Assembly: GCA_031255325.1 (NCBI GenBank)
Contig: JAIRST010000029.1
Location: 1-22,602 of the forward strand
Source of the DNA: Holosporales bacterium
Lineage (GTDB): Bacteria > Pseudomonadota > Alphaproteobacteria > UBA3830 > JAIRMZ01
Length of the DNA: 22,602 nucleotides
Direction: 5' to 3'
Shown here: positions 7,136 through 14,319 of the stretch, in pieces
How the letters are laid out: every line of letters begins with the position of its first letter
Numbering within the stretch: the first letter of the stretch is position 1
Translations under genes and position numbers: made by a program
The notes under the pieces: generated by a model
Told to the model about the DNA's origin: nothing
Database searches by the model: none
The model's input: the letters and a program-made list of their open reading frames with translations, nothing else

Positions 7136-8287
7136 ATGATCTGTACAACGCTTCCTAGAAATAAGCGCGTATTGGTACGTGTGGATTTAAATGTTCCTGT
7201 CCACGACGATCGCGTTATGGACGACACACGGATGCGGCTGATCGTGCCGACGATAAAAGCCTTACGCCAAGCTAAAAACCAGTGTTTCCTTATAGCGCAC
7301 TTAGGCCGCCCTAAAGGATGGGATCCGCATCTTTCTTTGCGTCTCCTCGTACCGATACTAGAGCATCTTTTGGAAGAATCCGTGACCTTCGCACCAGACA
7401 TAAAAAACATTCCTGATACAGCTTTGTTAAAAGGGTGCGTTCTCTTAGAGAATGTGCGTTTTTATCCAGAGGAAGAAGCAAACGAGGTATCGTTTTCCCA
7501 ACACCTTGCGCGATTAGGTGATTTTTATGTCAACGACGCGTTTTCCGCTTCTCATCGAGCTCATGCCTCTATTGTTGGTGTTCCTGCTTATCTGCCTCAT
7601 GCCGCAGGACCTTTATTTCAACAAGAGCTAAAGGCTTTGCAACGCATTGTGGAATGCCCTATCCCCCCTGTCATAGCGATAGTAGGGGGAGGAAAAATAT
7701 CGACAAAATTCGGATTACTGCACAATTTATTGAAGAAAACCTCAGTTTTAGCTGTTGGGGGAGGCCTTGCTCATACGCTATTAGCAGCGCAAGATTATAT
7801 AATAGGACAGTCTTTGTGCGAAATGTCCATGCTGGATCAGGCGCGTACCTTCTTAAAGCAAGTGCAACACCATTCGTGCACCTTGCTTCTTCCTATTGAT
7901 GTTGTTGTGCGGACAAAAGACGGAACAGAACGCGTTTGTGAAGTCAAAGAAATTCCTTCAGATGCAGTGTGTTTAGATGTCGGTCCGGCTACCTGTCAGT
8001 ACATTTCGGAGGCAATTACACAGGCAAATACCGTTTTATGGAATGGGCCACTTGGACGATTTGAAGAGCCTCCATTTCATAAAGCTACTGAGAAGATTAT
8101 GCACACGATAGCAGAAGAGACGCAGCGCCGAGGAATGGTATCTGTAATCGGTGGAGGAGACAGCGTTGCTGCCCTGAATGCGGCAAAAATGGACTTTGCA
8201 CAGTTTAGTTATGTATCCACTTCTGGCGGCGCTTTCTTGGAATTTCTGGAAGGCAAAGAGCTTCCGGGGATACAAGCATTGAGATAA
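7136..8287 (+). CDS. pgk: Phosphoglycerate kinase
   Basis: Pgk catalyses 1,3-bisphosphoglycerate + ADP to 3-phosphoglycerate + ATP in glycolysis, and the reverse in gluconeogenesis. The sequence shows the substrate-binding RVDLNVP near residues 15-21, AHLGRPKG, LLENVRF, the nucleotide-domain VGGGKISTKF near 183-192, WNGPLGRFE starting at 302, and GGGDSVAA near 339. The usual GGAK is GGGK here and GPMG is GPLG, mild variants. I prefer the ATG at 7136 (383 residues) because GAGG at 7127-7130 precedes it by five bases and the distance to RVDLNVP fits the family. An in-frame ATG at 7115 (390 residues) has no Shine-Dalgarno but terminates a chain of overlapping mini-ORFs. The neighbours are not glycolytic genes. 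Confidence 0.96.
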   Translation: MICTTLPRNKRVLVRVDLNVPVHDDRVMDDTRMRLIVPTIKALRQAKNQCFLIAHLGRPKGWDPHLSLRLLVPILEHLLEESVTFAPDIKNIPDTALLKGCVLLENVRFYPEEEANEVSFSQHLARLGDFYVNDAFSASHRAHASIVGVPAYLPHAAGPLFQQELKALQRIVECPIPPVIAIVGGGKISTKFGLLHNLLKKTSVLAVGGGLAHTLLAAQDYIIGQSLCEMSMLDQARTFLKQVQHHSCTLLLPIDVVVRTKDGTERVCEVKEIPSDAVCLDVGPATCQYISEAITQANTVLWNGPLGRFEEPPFHKATEKIMHTIAEETQRRGMVSVIGGGDSVAALNAAKMDFAQFSYVSTSGGAFLEFLEGKELPGIQALR

Positions 8288-8302
8288 ATTATCCCCCCCA
8301 CC

Positions 8303-8325
8303 CCTTAAGTATCAAAACATTAAGG
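8303..8325. repeat. Short hairpin between convergent pgk and M48 protease genes
   Basis: CCTTAA (8303-8308) pairs with TTAAGG (8320-8325) over an 11-base loop. It lies between the 3' ends of two convergent genes, where a shared terminator would be expected, but no T-run follows on either strand. It is at best a weak transcription stop. Confidence 0.25.
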
Positions 8326-8355
8326 CTAGACGTCCTAAGAAGGTGAAAGGAATTG

Positions 8356-9711
8356 TTATTCTTTTCGGGAGGTTTCTTTGCGTAGCGTAAGGTCAGCAAG
8401 AAGATCCCGTACACGGGCATATGAAGGTGTGTTTTTTGGGATCTTCTTTTGTGCACGAAGAGCCTCTTCATGGGCACGTTTTTCGTCTCCTAAGGCAATC
8501 GCTTCTTCGGCAAGAGCGAGATGCGTTCTTCCTGGATCCTTCTTTTTGCCATACCCTATTGCAAGAAGATGCCAAAGCTGAGGATTATCTTTTTCATGCG
8601 CCGTTAGGTCATTAAGAATCTTTAAGGCTTCTTCAAGGTGCGTGGGATTTCCTGCTTCTAATAAGGCATGAGCCAATGATAGTTGAAGTAAAGGAGCCGC
8701 TTCTTGCGCTGGAAGGTTAGAGAGTGCCTCTCTATATACGCTGATGGCACGAGGGACTTCTTTCTTCTCAAGGAGAATTTGCGCTTTAAGTTCAAGAAGA
8801 TAAGGATTCTTTTTAGTCTCACGAGCGAGAAGTATTTCCAAAAGATTGAGTGCTTCTGCTAAGCGTCCCTGGCGATACAAAGCAATCCCTCTTGAAAATG
8901 TTGCATTCTGATTTGTTTCCTGCATCACCTGATCAAGCGGTGCCCAAAAAGCAAAAAGTTTTTCTTTCATCCTTCGGTATGGCTGTTCCTCTGTGTCAGG
9001 CACAGAATGTCCCCCGGGTGTTGATTCATCACGCAAAGTTTCAATACGTTCTTGCGTTCCTGGATGTGTCCTAAAATAAGAAGGGATTTCTCCCTCTAAA
9101 AGGCGTTCTTGTCCCCGCAGAAGAATGAGAAATTCGACAACTCCTCTGTGAGAATACCCAAGCTTTTTAAGGATTTTAACAGCTTGTATATCCGCGGCGG
9201 ATTCTTCTTGCCGGCTGTGATGACAAAAAGCACTTCCTGCCATAGAAGTACCTGCAGATATGACGCCCAATGCTAGATCAGCACGACCTGTCGTAACACC
9301 AAGGCCACTTCCTACGAAGATAGCTGCCAGGGAAGCTGCTGAAAGGTTTTTTGAAAGACCCTTTTGACGGGTTCCATGATGCGCTGCGACATGTCCTAAT
9401 TCATGAGCAAGAACACCACGCAATTGCCCCACATTTCGGGTTTTTAAGATAAGTCCGGCATTGATAAAAATACGCCCATCACTTGAAGCCGCTGCATTGA
9501 TTTCTGGTGTGGCGAGAAGATAAATACGTATAGATTTTTCATCGATGCCGGCAGCACGTGCTAACGGGTGAACGATAGCGTAAAGAACTGATTCGATCTC
9601 AGTATCCCGGATAAACGATATAGAAGCCATTTCGCCATATGCTGTTCCTAACAAAAGGACACCACAAGATAAGATGACAATAAGCGAAGAAAAAAGTCGC
9701 TGCAGTATCAT
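8356..9711 (-). CDS. Periplasmic M48 metalloprotease with TPR repeats (BepA/YfgC-like)
   Basis: The 451-residue product has an N-terminal signal peptide (about 1-26, ending near GTAYGE), an M48 peptidase domain with the zinc motif HELGH at 103-107 and the later ligand region RQEESAAD near 167-174, and a C-terminal half built of helical TPR-like repeats (for example GIALYRQGRLAEALNLLE). That layout matches the BepA/YfgC group, which degrades or assists outer-membrane proteins in the periplasm. The ATG at 9711 overlaps the rne stop as ATGA, so translation is coupled to rne; a TTG at 9732 would only add seven residues ahead of the signal peptide. Specific substrate unknown. Confidence 0.92.
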   Translation of the reverse strand: MILQRLFSSLIVILSCGVLLLGTAYGEMASISFIRDTEIESVLYAIVHPLARAAGIDEKSIRIYLLATPEINAAASSDGRIFINAGLILKTRNVGQLRGVLAHELGHVAAHHGTRQKGLSKNLSAASLAAIFVGSGLGVTTGRADLALGVISAGTSMAGSAFCHHSRQEESAADIQAVKILKKLGYSHRGVVEFLILLRGQERLLEGEIPSYFRTHPGTQERIETLRDESTPGGHSVPDTEEQPYRRMKEKLFAFWAPLDQVMQETNQNATFSRGIALYRQGRLAEALNLLEILLARETKKNPYLLELKAQILLEKKEVPRAISVYREALSNLPAQEAAPLLQLSLAHALLEAGNPTHLEEALKILNDLTAHEKDNPQLWHLLAIGYGKKKDPGRTHLALAEEAIALGDEKRAHEEALRAQKKIPKNTPSYARVRDLLADLTLRKETSRKE

Positions 9712-11969
9712 TTTATAAGGCGTTGCCACCAACCTTCTCGCCGCGGATCTTCAGAATTGTGCCCCATTGGAATGGCAGCACCTTCACTTTGCGGCGGATG
9801 CTTTTGTTCAAAGCGATCCAGATTGTCCACAGGAATGATAGAGGAAAATTCCTCTTGAGCCGGAAGGGGGAAAGGAACATCTGTGGAGACGACTTTTCTT
9901 TTTATATAACGTCGAGGTCGACGCGATTGCCTTTGTAAAGCCTGAGAAGGGGATTTTTCTTGCTTATCAGCAGATACTTGCTGATCCTGTGAAAAAGTCT
10001 CTGATGTTTTTAGGGTATCATCTAAAGGAATCCCAGGTTCTGGTGTACTGGATGTTCCATCAGGTAAGGAAAATTTCTTCCGTTGCTTTCGCGAACGAGA
10101 GTATTTCTTCTGAGAAGTCGGTTCTTTTCCACTTGATACAGAAAGGGGAACATCTCCTTTTTCAACTTCTTTAGAAGAACTTTCTGTTGAAAGAGGAGCC
10201 GTTTTGGGAGGGGGCGTCTTTGAAACTTCACGGACATTCTTTAAGGAAGGAGGTTGCGAGAGTGAGGACGAAAGAACTTTATTTGCATGAGGCTTTCCCA
10301 TTACCTCAAGAACTTCCTCATCGTCAGAAGCATGTTCGGTTATTGTTTCAATTTTTATTTCAAATTTAGCAGGAGAAAGAGAGGCGTCAGCCTCAACAAT
10401 AATACGCCTATTTCCCTTTGACTCTAGCGCCCACAAAGTGCCGCGTTTGTAATTTAAAAGGTAATTTGCAACAAGAGGAGCTACAGAAATGCGTGCATTG
10501 GCAAGCTCCTTATCTGCTATTTCAGTCTCGATAGCACGCAACACATGAATCGCTATAGATTCCGTAGAGCGTACAACACCTATACCGCTACAACATGGGC
10601 AAGGGAATGTGCTTAACTCATAAACACTACGGCCTAAACGCTGTCGAGAAAGTTCCATTAACCCAAAAGAACTTATTTTTCCTATTTGTATACGGGCTCT
10701 ATCCCCCTTTATAGCGTCTTTCATACGCCGTTCTACAGCAGTGTTATTGCGTTGTTCAGCCATGTCGATGAAATCAACGACAATAAGTCCCGCCAAATCA
10801 CGAATACGAAGTTGTCGGGCGATTTCAGTGGCTGCTTCTAAGTTTGTTCTTACAGCTGTTTCTTCTACGTTTCGCTCTCGCGTTGCGCGACCGGAATTTA
10901 CATCTATGGCGATTAAAGCTTCCGTTACATTAACCACCAAATATCCACCTGAACTCAAATTCACACGTGTCTCATAGATATTTGCAATCTGCGCTTCTAA
11001 ACCATGTTTCTGAAACAAAGACCTGTCTGTATCTTTAAAAAGCTGCACACGACGTGCGTGGCTTGGCATAAAAGATTTTATAAAACTCCTTGCTGTTTTA
11101 TACCCTTTTTCCCCCTCAACAAGAATTTCCACCATATCGCGTGTGTACATATCGCGAAGAGTCCGTTTAATAAGACTCGCTTCTTCATGTACCAAGCAGG
11201 GAGCGATAGATTGCAAGGTTGTCGAACGAATTTGATCCCATATTTTCAAAAGATATTCATAGTCTTTTTGGATGTCTGTTTTGCTGCGTTCAATACCAGC
11301 CGTACGCGCCACTACACCCATTCCTTGAGGAAGGTCAAGGGATTCTAAAACACCTTTCAATCTTTTACGGTCTTCAAGATTCGTAATTTTCCGAGAAATA
11401 CCCTTTCCACGTCCAGAATTGGGCATTAATACAATGTAACGTCCTGCTAAAGAAAGATATGTTGTAAGAGCAGCACCCTTGTTTCCGCGTTCTTCTTTTA
11501 CAACTTGCACCAGCAAAATTTGACGACGTTTGATAACCTCTTGGATTTTATAACGTCTTAGAAACTGCAAACGTAATTTAGTCGTTTTCGCTTTTTGTGT
11601 TTCATCTTCCTCAGAAATGTCAGAACTTTCGTGTTCTGGATCTTCTTCAGAATCCTCGGTAGGGGAAGCATCTTCTGATTGGGCGTTGGCAACCCACTGC
11701 TCAAATTCCTCACGATCTTCTGTGGGAAGTTGATAGTAATCAGGATGAATTTCGTGCAGGCTTAAAAAGCCATGACGTTCTCCCCCATAATCTACAAAAG
11801 CCGCCTGAAGAGAAGGCTCTACCCGGACAACTTTAGCGAGAAAAATATTTCCTTTTAACTGTACCTTGGTTGAACTTTCAAAATCAAATTCTTCTAACCG
11901 ATTATCCTCAACTACCGCTACCCGTGTTTCCTCCGGGTGAACGGCATCAATAAGCATCCGCCGTACCAT
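9708..11969 (-). CDS. rne: Ribonuclease E (Rne/Rng family)
   Basis: RNase E starts decay of most mRNAs and matures tRNA and rRNA. Visible parts of the 753-residue protein: N-terminal MLIDAVHPEETRVAVVE, an S1 RNA-binding region (about 35-180) interrupted by an acidic insert at about 82-130, a DNase I-like domain with catalytic Asp356 in DVNSG and Asp399 in VVDFIDM (matching D303 and D346 of E. coli), the Zn-link CPCC at 457-460, and from about 560 a disordered tail with basic patches such as SRSRKQRKK and RRPRRYIKRK. It ends in GWWQRLIK, like the GWW motif by which Caulobacter RNase E binds PNPase. The ATG at 11969 follows GGAG by five bases. A hairpin and a candidate upstream ORF lie in the leader. 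The M48 protease gene overlaps its stop. Confidence 0.96.
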   Translation of the reverse strand: MVRRMLIDAVHPEETRVAVVEDNRLEEFDFESSTKVQLKGNIFLAKVVRVEPSLQAAFVDYGGERHGFLSLHEIHPDYYQLPTEDREEFEQWVANAQSEDASPTEDSEEDPEHESSDISEEDETQKAKTTKLRLQFLRRYKIQEVIKRRQILLVQVVKEERGNKGAALTTYLSLAGRYIVLMPNSGRGKGISRKITNLEDRKRLKGVLESLDLPQGMGVVARTAGIERSKTDIQKDYEYLLKIWDQIRSTTLQSIAPCLVHEEASLIKRTLRDMYTRDMVEILVEGEKGYKTARSFIKSFMPSHARRVQLFKDTDRSLFQKHGLEAQIANIYETRVNLSSGGYLVVNVTEALIAIDVNSGRATRERNVEETAVRTNLEAATEIARQLRIRDLAGLIVVDFIDMAEQRNNTAVERRMKDAIKGDRARIQIGKISSFGLMELSRQRLGRSVYELSTFPCPCCSGIGVVRSTESIAIHVLRAIETEIADKELANARISVAPLVANYLLNYKRGTLWALESKGNRRIIVEADASLSPAKFEIKIETITEHASDDEEVLEVMGKPHANKVLSSSLSQPPSLKNVREVSKTPPPKTAPLSTESSSKEVEKGDVPLSVSSGKEPTSQKKYSRSRKQRKKFSLPDGTSSTPEPGIPLDDTLKTSETFSQDQQVSADKQEKSPSQALQRQSRRPRRYIKRKVVSTDVPFPLPAQEEFSSIIPVDNLDRFEQKHPPQSEGAAIPMGHNSEDPRREGWWQRLIK

Positions 11970-11988
11970 ATATACTCCAATTTTGGGG

Positions 11989-12018
11989 GAGGAAGGGCTC
12001 TATTCACTGCCCTTCCTC
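11989..12018 (-). promoter_or_regulatory. 10-bp hairpin in the rne leader
   Basis: On the plus strand GAGGAAGGGC (11989-11998) and GCCCTTCCTC (12009-12018) form a perfect 10-bp stem with a 10-base loop. It ends 19 bases before the rne ATG and 10 bases before its Shine-Dalgarno (11975-11978). No T-run follows, so it is not an intrinsic terminator. The base of the 3' arm (CUCC) could instead pair with the GGAG of rne, giving two exclusive folds. E. coli RNase E is known to control its own mRNA through leader hairpins; a similar role here is inference. Confidence 0.5.
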
Positions 12019-12104
12019 GTTGTAAAATTATAAAGTATACGAGAAGCATATGCTGGGATTAATACCAGAACAGGGGGAATAACAAGCGAAAACTTCCCGT
12101 TCAC
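12000..12104 (-). CDS. Candidate 34-residue upstream ORF ahead of rne
   Basis: A GTG at 12104 preceded by a perfect AGGAGG (12109-12114, four bases away) opens a frame of 34 codons ending with TAG at 12000-12002. The peptide begins MNGKFSLVIPPVLVLIPAY and ends in RKGSE: a hydrophobic segment with a basic tail, so possibly a tiny membrane peptide. The ORF reads through the first arm of the rne hairpin and stops inside its loop, 30 bases before the rne start. An ATG two bases upstream of the GTG is immediately followed by TGA. No homologue recognised. It may be a real small protein, a regulatory leader for rne, or a coincidence helped by a strong Shine-Dalgarno. Confidence 0.4.
   Translation of the reverse strand: MNGKFSLVIPPVLVLIPAYASRILYNFTTRKGSE
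12027..12032 (-). promoter_or_regulatory. Possible -10 element (TATAAT) for a short rne transcript
   Basis: On the minus strand TATAAT matches the consensus exactly and would place a transcript start near 12020, just before the rne hairpin, giving an mRNA with a 5'-terminal stem. No convincing -35 element stands 16-18 bp upstream. It also lies within the candidate upstream ORF, so it may simply be coding sequence. Confidence 0.25.
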
Positions 12105-12141
12105 ATAACCTCCTCGTATATCATAGATCTTGCATTTCTCA

Positions 12142-12158
12142 TGTGCAGTTAGTGCACA
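12142..12158. repeat. Inverted repeat TGTGCA-GTTAG-TGCACA in the rne/mutL divergent region
   Basis: Perfect 6-bp arms with a 5-bp centre form a 17-bp dyad of typical operator size. It lies about 28 bp upstream of the AGGAGG of the candidate rne upstream ORF and about 92 bp before mutL, where a regulator could act on either gene. The rest of the 281-bp spacer (11970-12250) holds the upstream ORF and the rne hairpin, plus a small GTCTA-G-TAGAC dyad at 12213-12223 before mutL. Confidence 0.35.
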
Positions 12159-12250
12159 GAATTTCCTTTGCAAAATATAGTACAGATATGCAGTAGTGTA
12201 AATAAGGAACAGGTCTAGTAGACTCTAACTGAGTGTTATAGGAAGAGGAC

Positions 12251-14128
12251 GTGGCTTCTATTCGGCGTTTGCCGTCATCGCTTGTCAACCAGATTGCTGC
12301 GGGGGAAGTAATTGCGTGTCCTTCCGCAGCTGTTAAAGAGCTTGTAGAAAATGCCTTAGATGCACAGGCAACGTGCGTTGAGGTTTACCTGGAAGATGGA
12401 GGAAAATCAGCGATTATTGTTAAAGACAATGGCGTCGGGATGTCTTCTGAAGATCTTGCTTTGTGTGTTGAGCGGCATGCTACCTCAAAATTGCAAGATC
12501 TAGCGCGCATTGCGACGTTTGGGTTCCGTGGAGAAGCGTTAGCCGCCTTAGGGGCTGTGTGTCGGATGACTGTTGCATCACGAGAACGAGGAGAAAAAGA
12601 GGCTTTTTGTATCAAAGTCGAAGGAGGAGGAATCTTTTCTCCTGAACCTACCGCTCTGAAAGAAGGAACCCACGTTGAAGCGCAAGATCTGTTCTTTGCA
12701 ACACCGGCACGTCTGAAATTTTTAAAAAGTACAGCGGCGGAATCGGGGCATTGTGTCGACGCTGTTAAACGTTTGGCTTTAGCCCATCCTGATGTTACTT
12801 TTCGATTATCTGAAGGAGGGCGTTCTGTTTTTTCTTATGCCAAAAGCGATAGAAAAACGCGCATTATCGAAGTCCTTGGTGGAGTTTCAGTCGATGATCT
12901 GCTTTCCATAGAGGATACCCATGACATATTTCATATTGCGGGATTTATTGGAAAATCAACGGTTACCCAAGCCACATCTTCGAAGCAATTTTTCTTTGTA
13001 AATGGGCGTGCTGTGCGGGATGTTTGTTTCAGCACCGCTTTGCGGGCTGCCTTTCAAGAATTAATAGCGCGGGATCGCCATCCTATGGCAGTTTTATTTT
13101 TGACGATGCCCCTTGAAGATGTTGACGTTAACGTTCATCCGGCAAAAACAGAGGTACGTTTCCGAGATACGCGCCGAGTACAACAGTTTTTAAGGAGAGC
13201 TCTTTCCAAAGCTTTATGTAAGACAGAGACACCCTGTTCAACGTTTTCTCTTCCCGAAGAGAAAGATTTTCAGCAAAAAGAGGAGACTTCTACGTCCTTA
13301 TCTTCGTTGCAAAGGGTATTGGGGATATCACATCGCTCTACACAATTGACTCATGGTCCTTATAAAAAATCTTCTCAAGATAATTATCTTGCAATAAATT
13401 CTTCTCCTGAAGAGCCTTTTCACCTGGCAGAAAATTGTACCTCTTTTGGTAAAACTTTTCCTTTAAAGGATAAGTCTGAAAACGATGAAGAAATACCTCT
13501 TTTAGCTTTAAGAGATGGAATGCAATCTCCTCTTTTAAACGTCTCTCCTCTTCCTTTAGGACGTGCCAAAGTCCAACTACATAAACGCTATATTATTGCC
13601 GAAGCTGCTGAAGCGATTGTTATCGTTGATCAGCATGCAGCGCACGAGCGCATTATCTATGAAAAAATAAAGAAAGAATTTAAGACAACAGGCGTTGCGC
13701 AGCAGACTCTTTTAATGCCTGTGACGATGACATTTGCGCCAGACTGCATCGCGCTTTTTAAAGAACATCAAGAAGAGTTTTGTAAATTGGGTTTACATTA
13801 CGAAGTGCCTGAAAGAGAAGAACTTATTGTGCATACTCTTCCCGCCTTTATGAAAGGAGCCGATCCCAAACCTCTTCTAGAAGATTTAGCGGAAGAGTTA
13901 AAGGCATGGGGGAAGGGATTCGCCCTTATTGAAAAATTTCACGATGTTTTTGCGACTTTTGCATGCCATACGAGCATCCGATCCGGGCGCATACTCTCTT
14001 TGCTTGAAATGGATGGTCTGTTAAGGACGATCGAAAAAACAGAAAATGCCAGCCAATGCAATCACGGCCGTCCAACGTATATAAAGGTATCTCTCACAGA
14101 ATTTGACAAACTTTTTGAACGTTCATAG
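12251..14128 (+). CDS. mutL: DNA mismatch repair protein MutL
   Basis: MutL couples mismatch recognition by MutS to strand incision and removal. The N-terminal GHKL ATPase is complete: NQIAAGEV at 13-20, KDNGVGM at 58-64, FGFRGEAL near 95, and the lid and TPARLKFL stretch near 151. A low-complexity Ser/Glu linker (about 330-430) leads to a C-terminal domain with DQHAAHERIIYE at 460-471 and CNHGRP at 603-608, the metal-binding signatures of MutL proteins that carry endonuclease activity (the usual form of the last motif is CPHGRP). At 625 residues it is full length. The start is GTG at 12251, two bases after AGAGGA, and fits the conserved N-terminus IRRLPSSLVNQIAAGEV. No mutS in the window. 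Confidence 0.97.
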   Translation: MASIRRLPSSLVNQIAAGEVIACPSAAVKELVENALDAQATCVEVYLEDGGKSAIIVKDNGVGMSSEDLALCVERHATSKLQDLARIATFGFRGEALAALGAVCRMTVASRERGEKEAFCIKVEGGGIFSPEPTALKEGTHVEAQDLFFATPARLKFLKSTAAESGHCVDAVKRLALAHPDVTFRLSEGGRSVFSYAKSDRKTRIIEVLGGVSVDDLLSIEDTHDIFHIAGFIGKSTVTQATSSKQFFFVNGRAVRDVCFSTALRAAFQELIARDRHPMAVLFLTMPLEDVDVNVHPAKTEVRFRDTRRVQQFLRRALSKALCKTETPCSTFSLPEEKDFQQKEETSTSLSSLQRVLGISHRSTQLTHGPYKKSSQDNYLAINSSPEEPFHLAENCTSFGKTFPLKDKSENDEEIPLLALRDGMQSPLLNVSPLPLGRAKVQLHKRYIIAEAAEAIVIVDQHAAHERIIYEKIKKEFKTTGVAQQTLLMPVTMTFAPDCIALFKEHQEEFCKLGLHYEVPEREELIVHTLPAFMKGADPKPLLEDLAEELKAWGKGFALIEKFHDVFATFACHTSIRSGRILSLLEMDGLLRTIEKTENASQCNHGRPTYIKVSLTEFDKLFERS

Positions 14129-14256
14129 TCTTTTCTTTACGTACCTAGTAAGCTTGCTATCGGAACAGCATATAGATCACCCGTAAAAGGGATAACGTTG
14201 TCTCCTATTGACAGGCAGTAATAAACTTGCTTTTGCAGTTTAGACAGGTACGCATC

Positions 14257-14287
14257 ATAAAAATAAGAGGGTTGGAGACCCTCTTAT
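14257..14287 (-). terminator. Intrinsic terminator of the patatin gene
   Basis: A perfect 10-bp stem with a 5-base loop (14263-14287) is followed on the minus strand by TTTTTATG. It lies 33 bases after the patatin stop. On the plus strand the stem is followed by AAATAC, so it would be a poor stop for mutL. Confidence 0.8.
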
Positions 14288-14319
14288 AAATACTAAAGCA
14301 ACAACAATACTTATGATAC

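Noticed and set aside
7096..7410. Minus-strand frame of 104 codons over the start of pgk
   Set aside because: Fully antisense to conserved pgk codons and compositionally a shadow.
12050..12082. Ten-codon plus-strand ORF (MLGLIPEQGE) in the rne/mutL spacer
   Set aside because: No good ribosome binding site and too short; the opposite strand offers a better supported small ORF.
12236..12241. TTATAG as a -10 element for mutL
   Set aside because: It lies only ten bases before the start codon and has no fitting -35 element.
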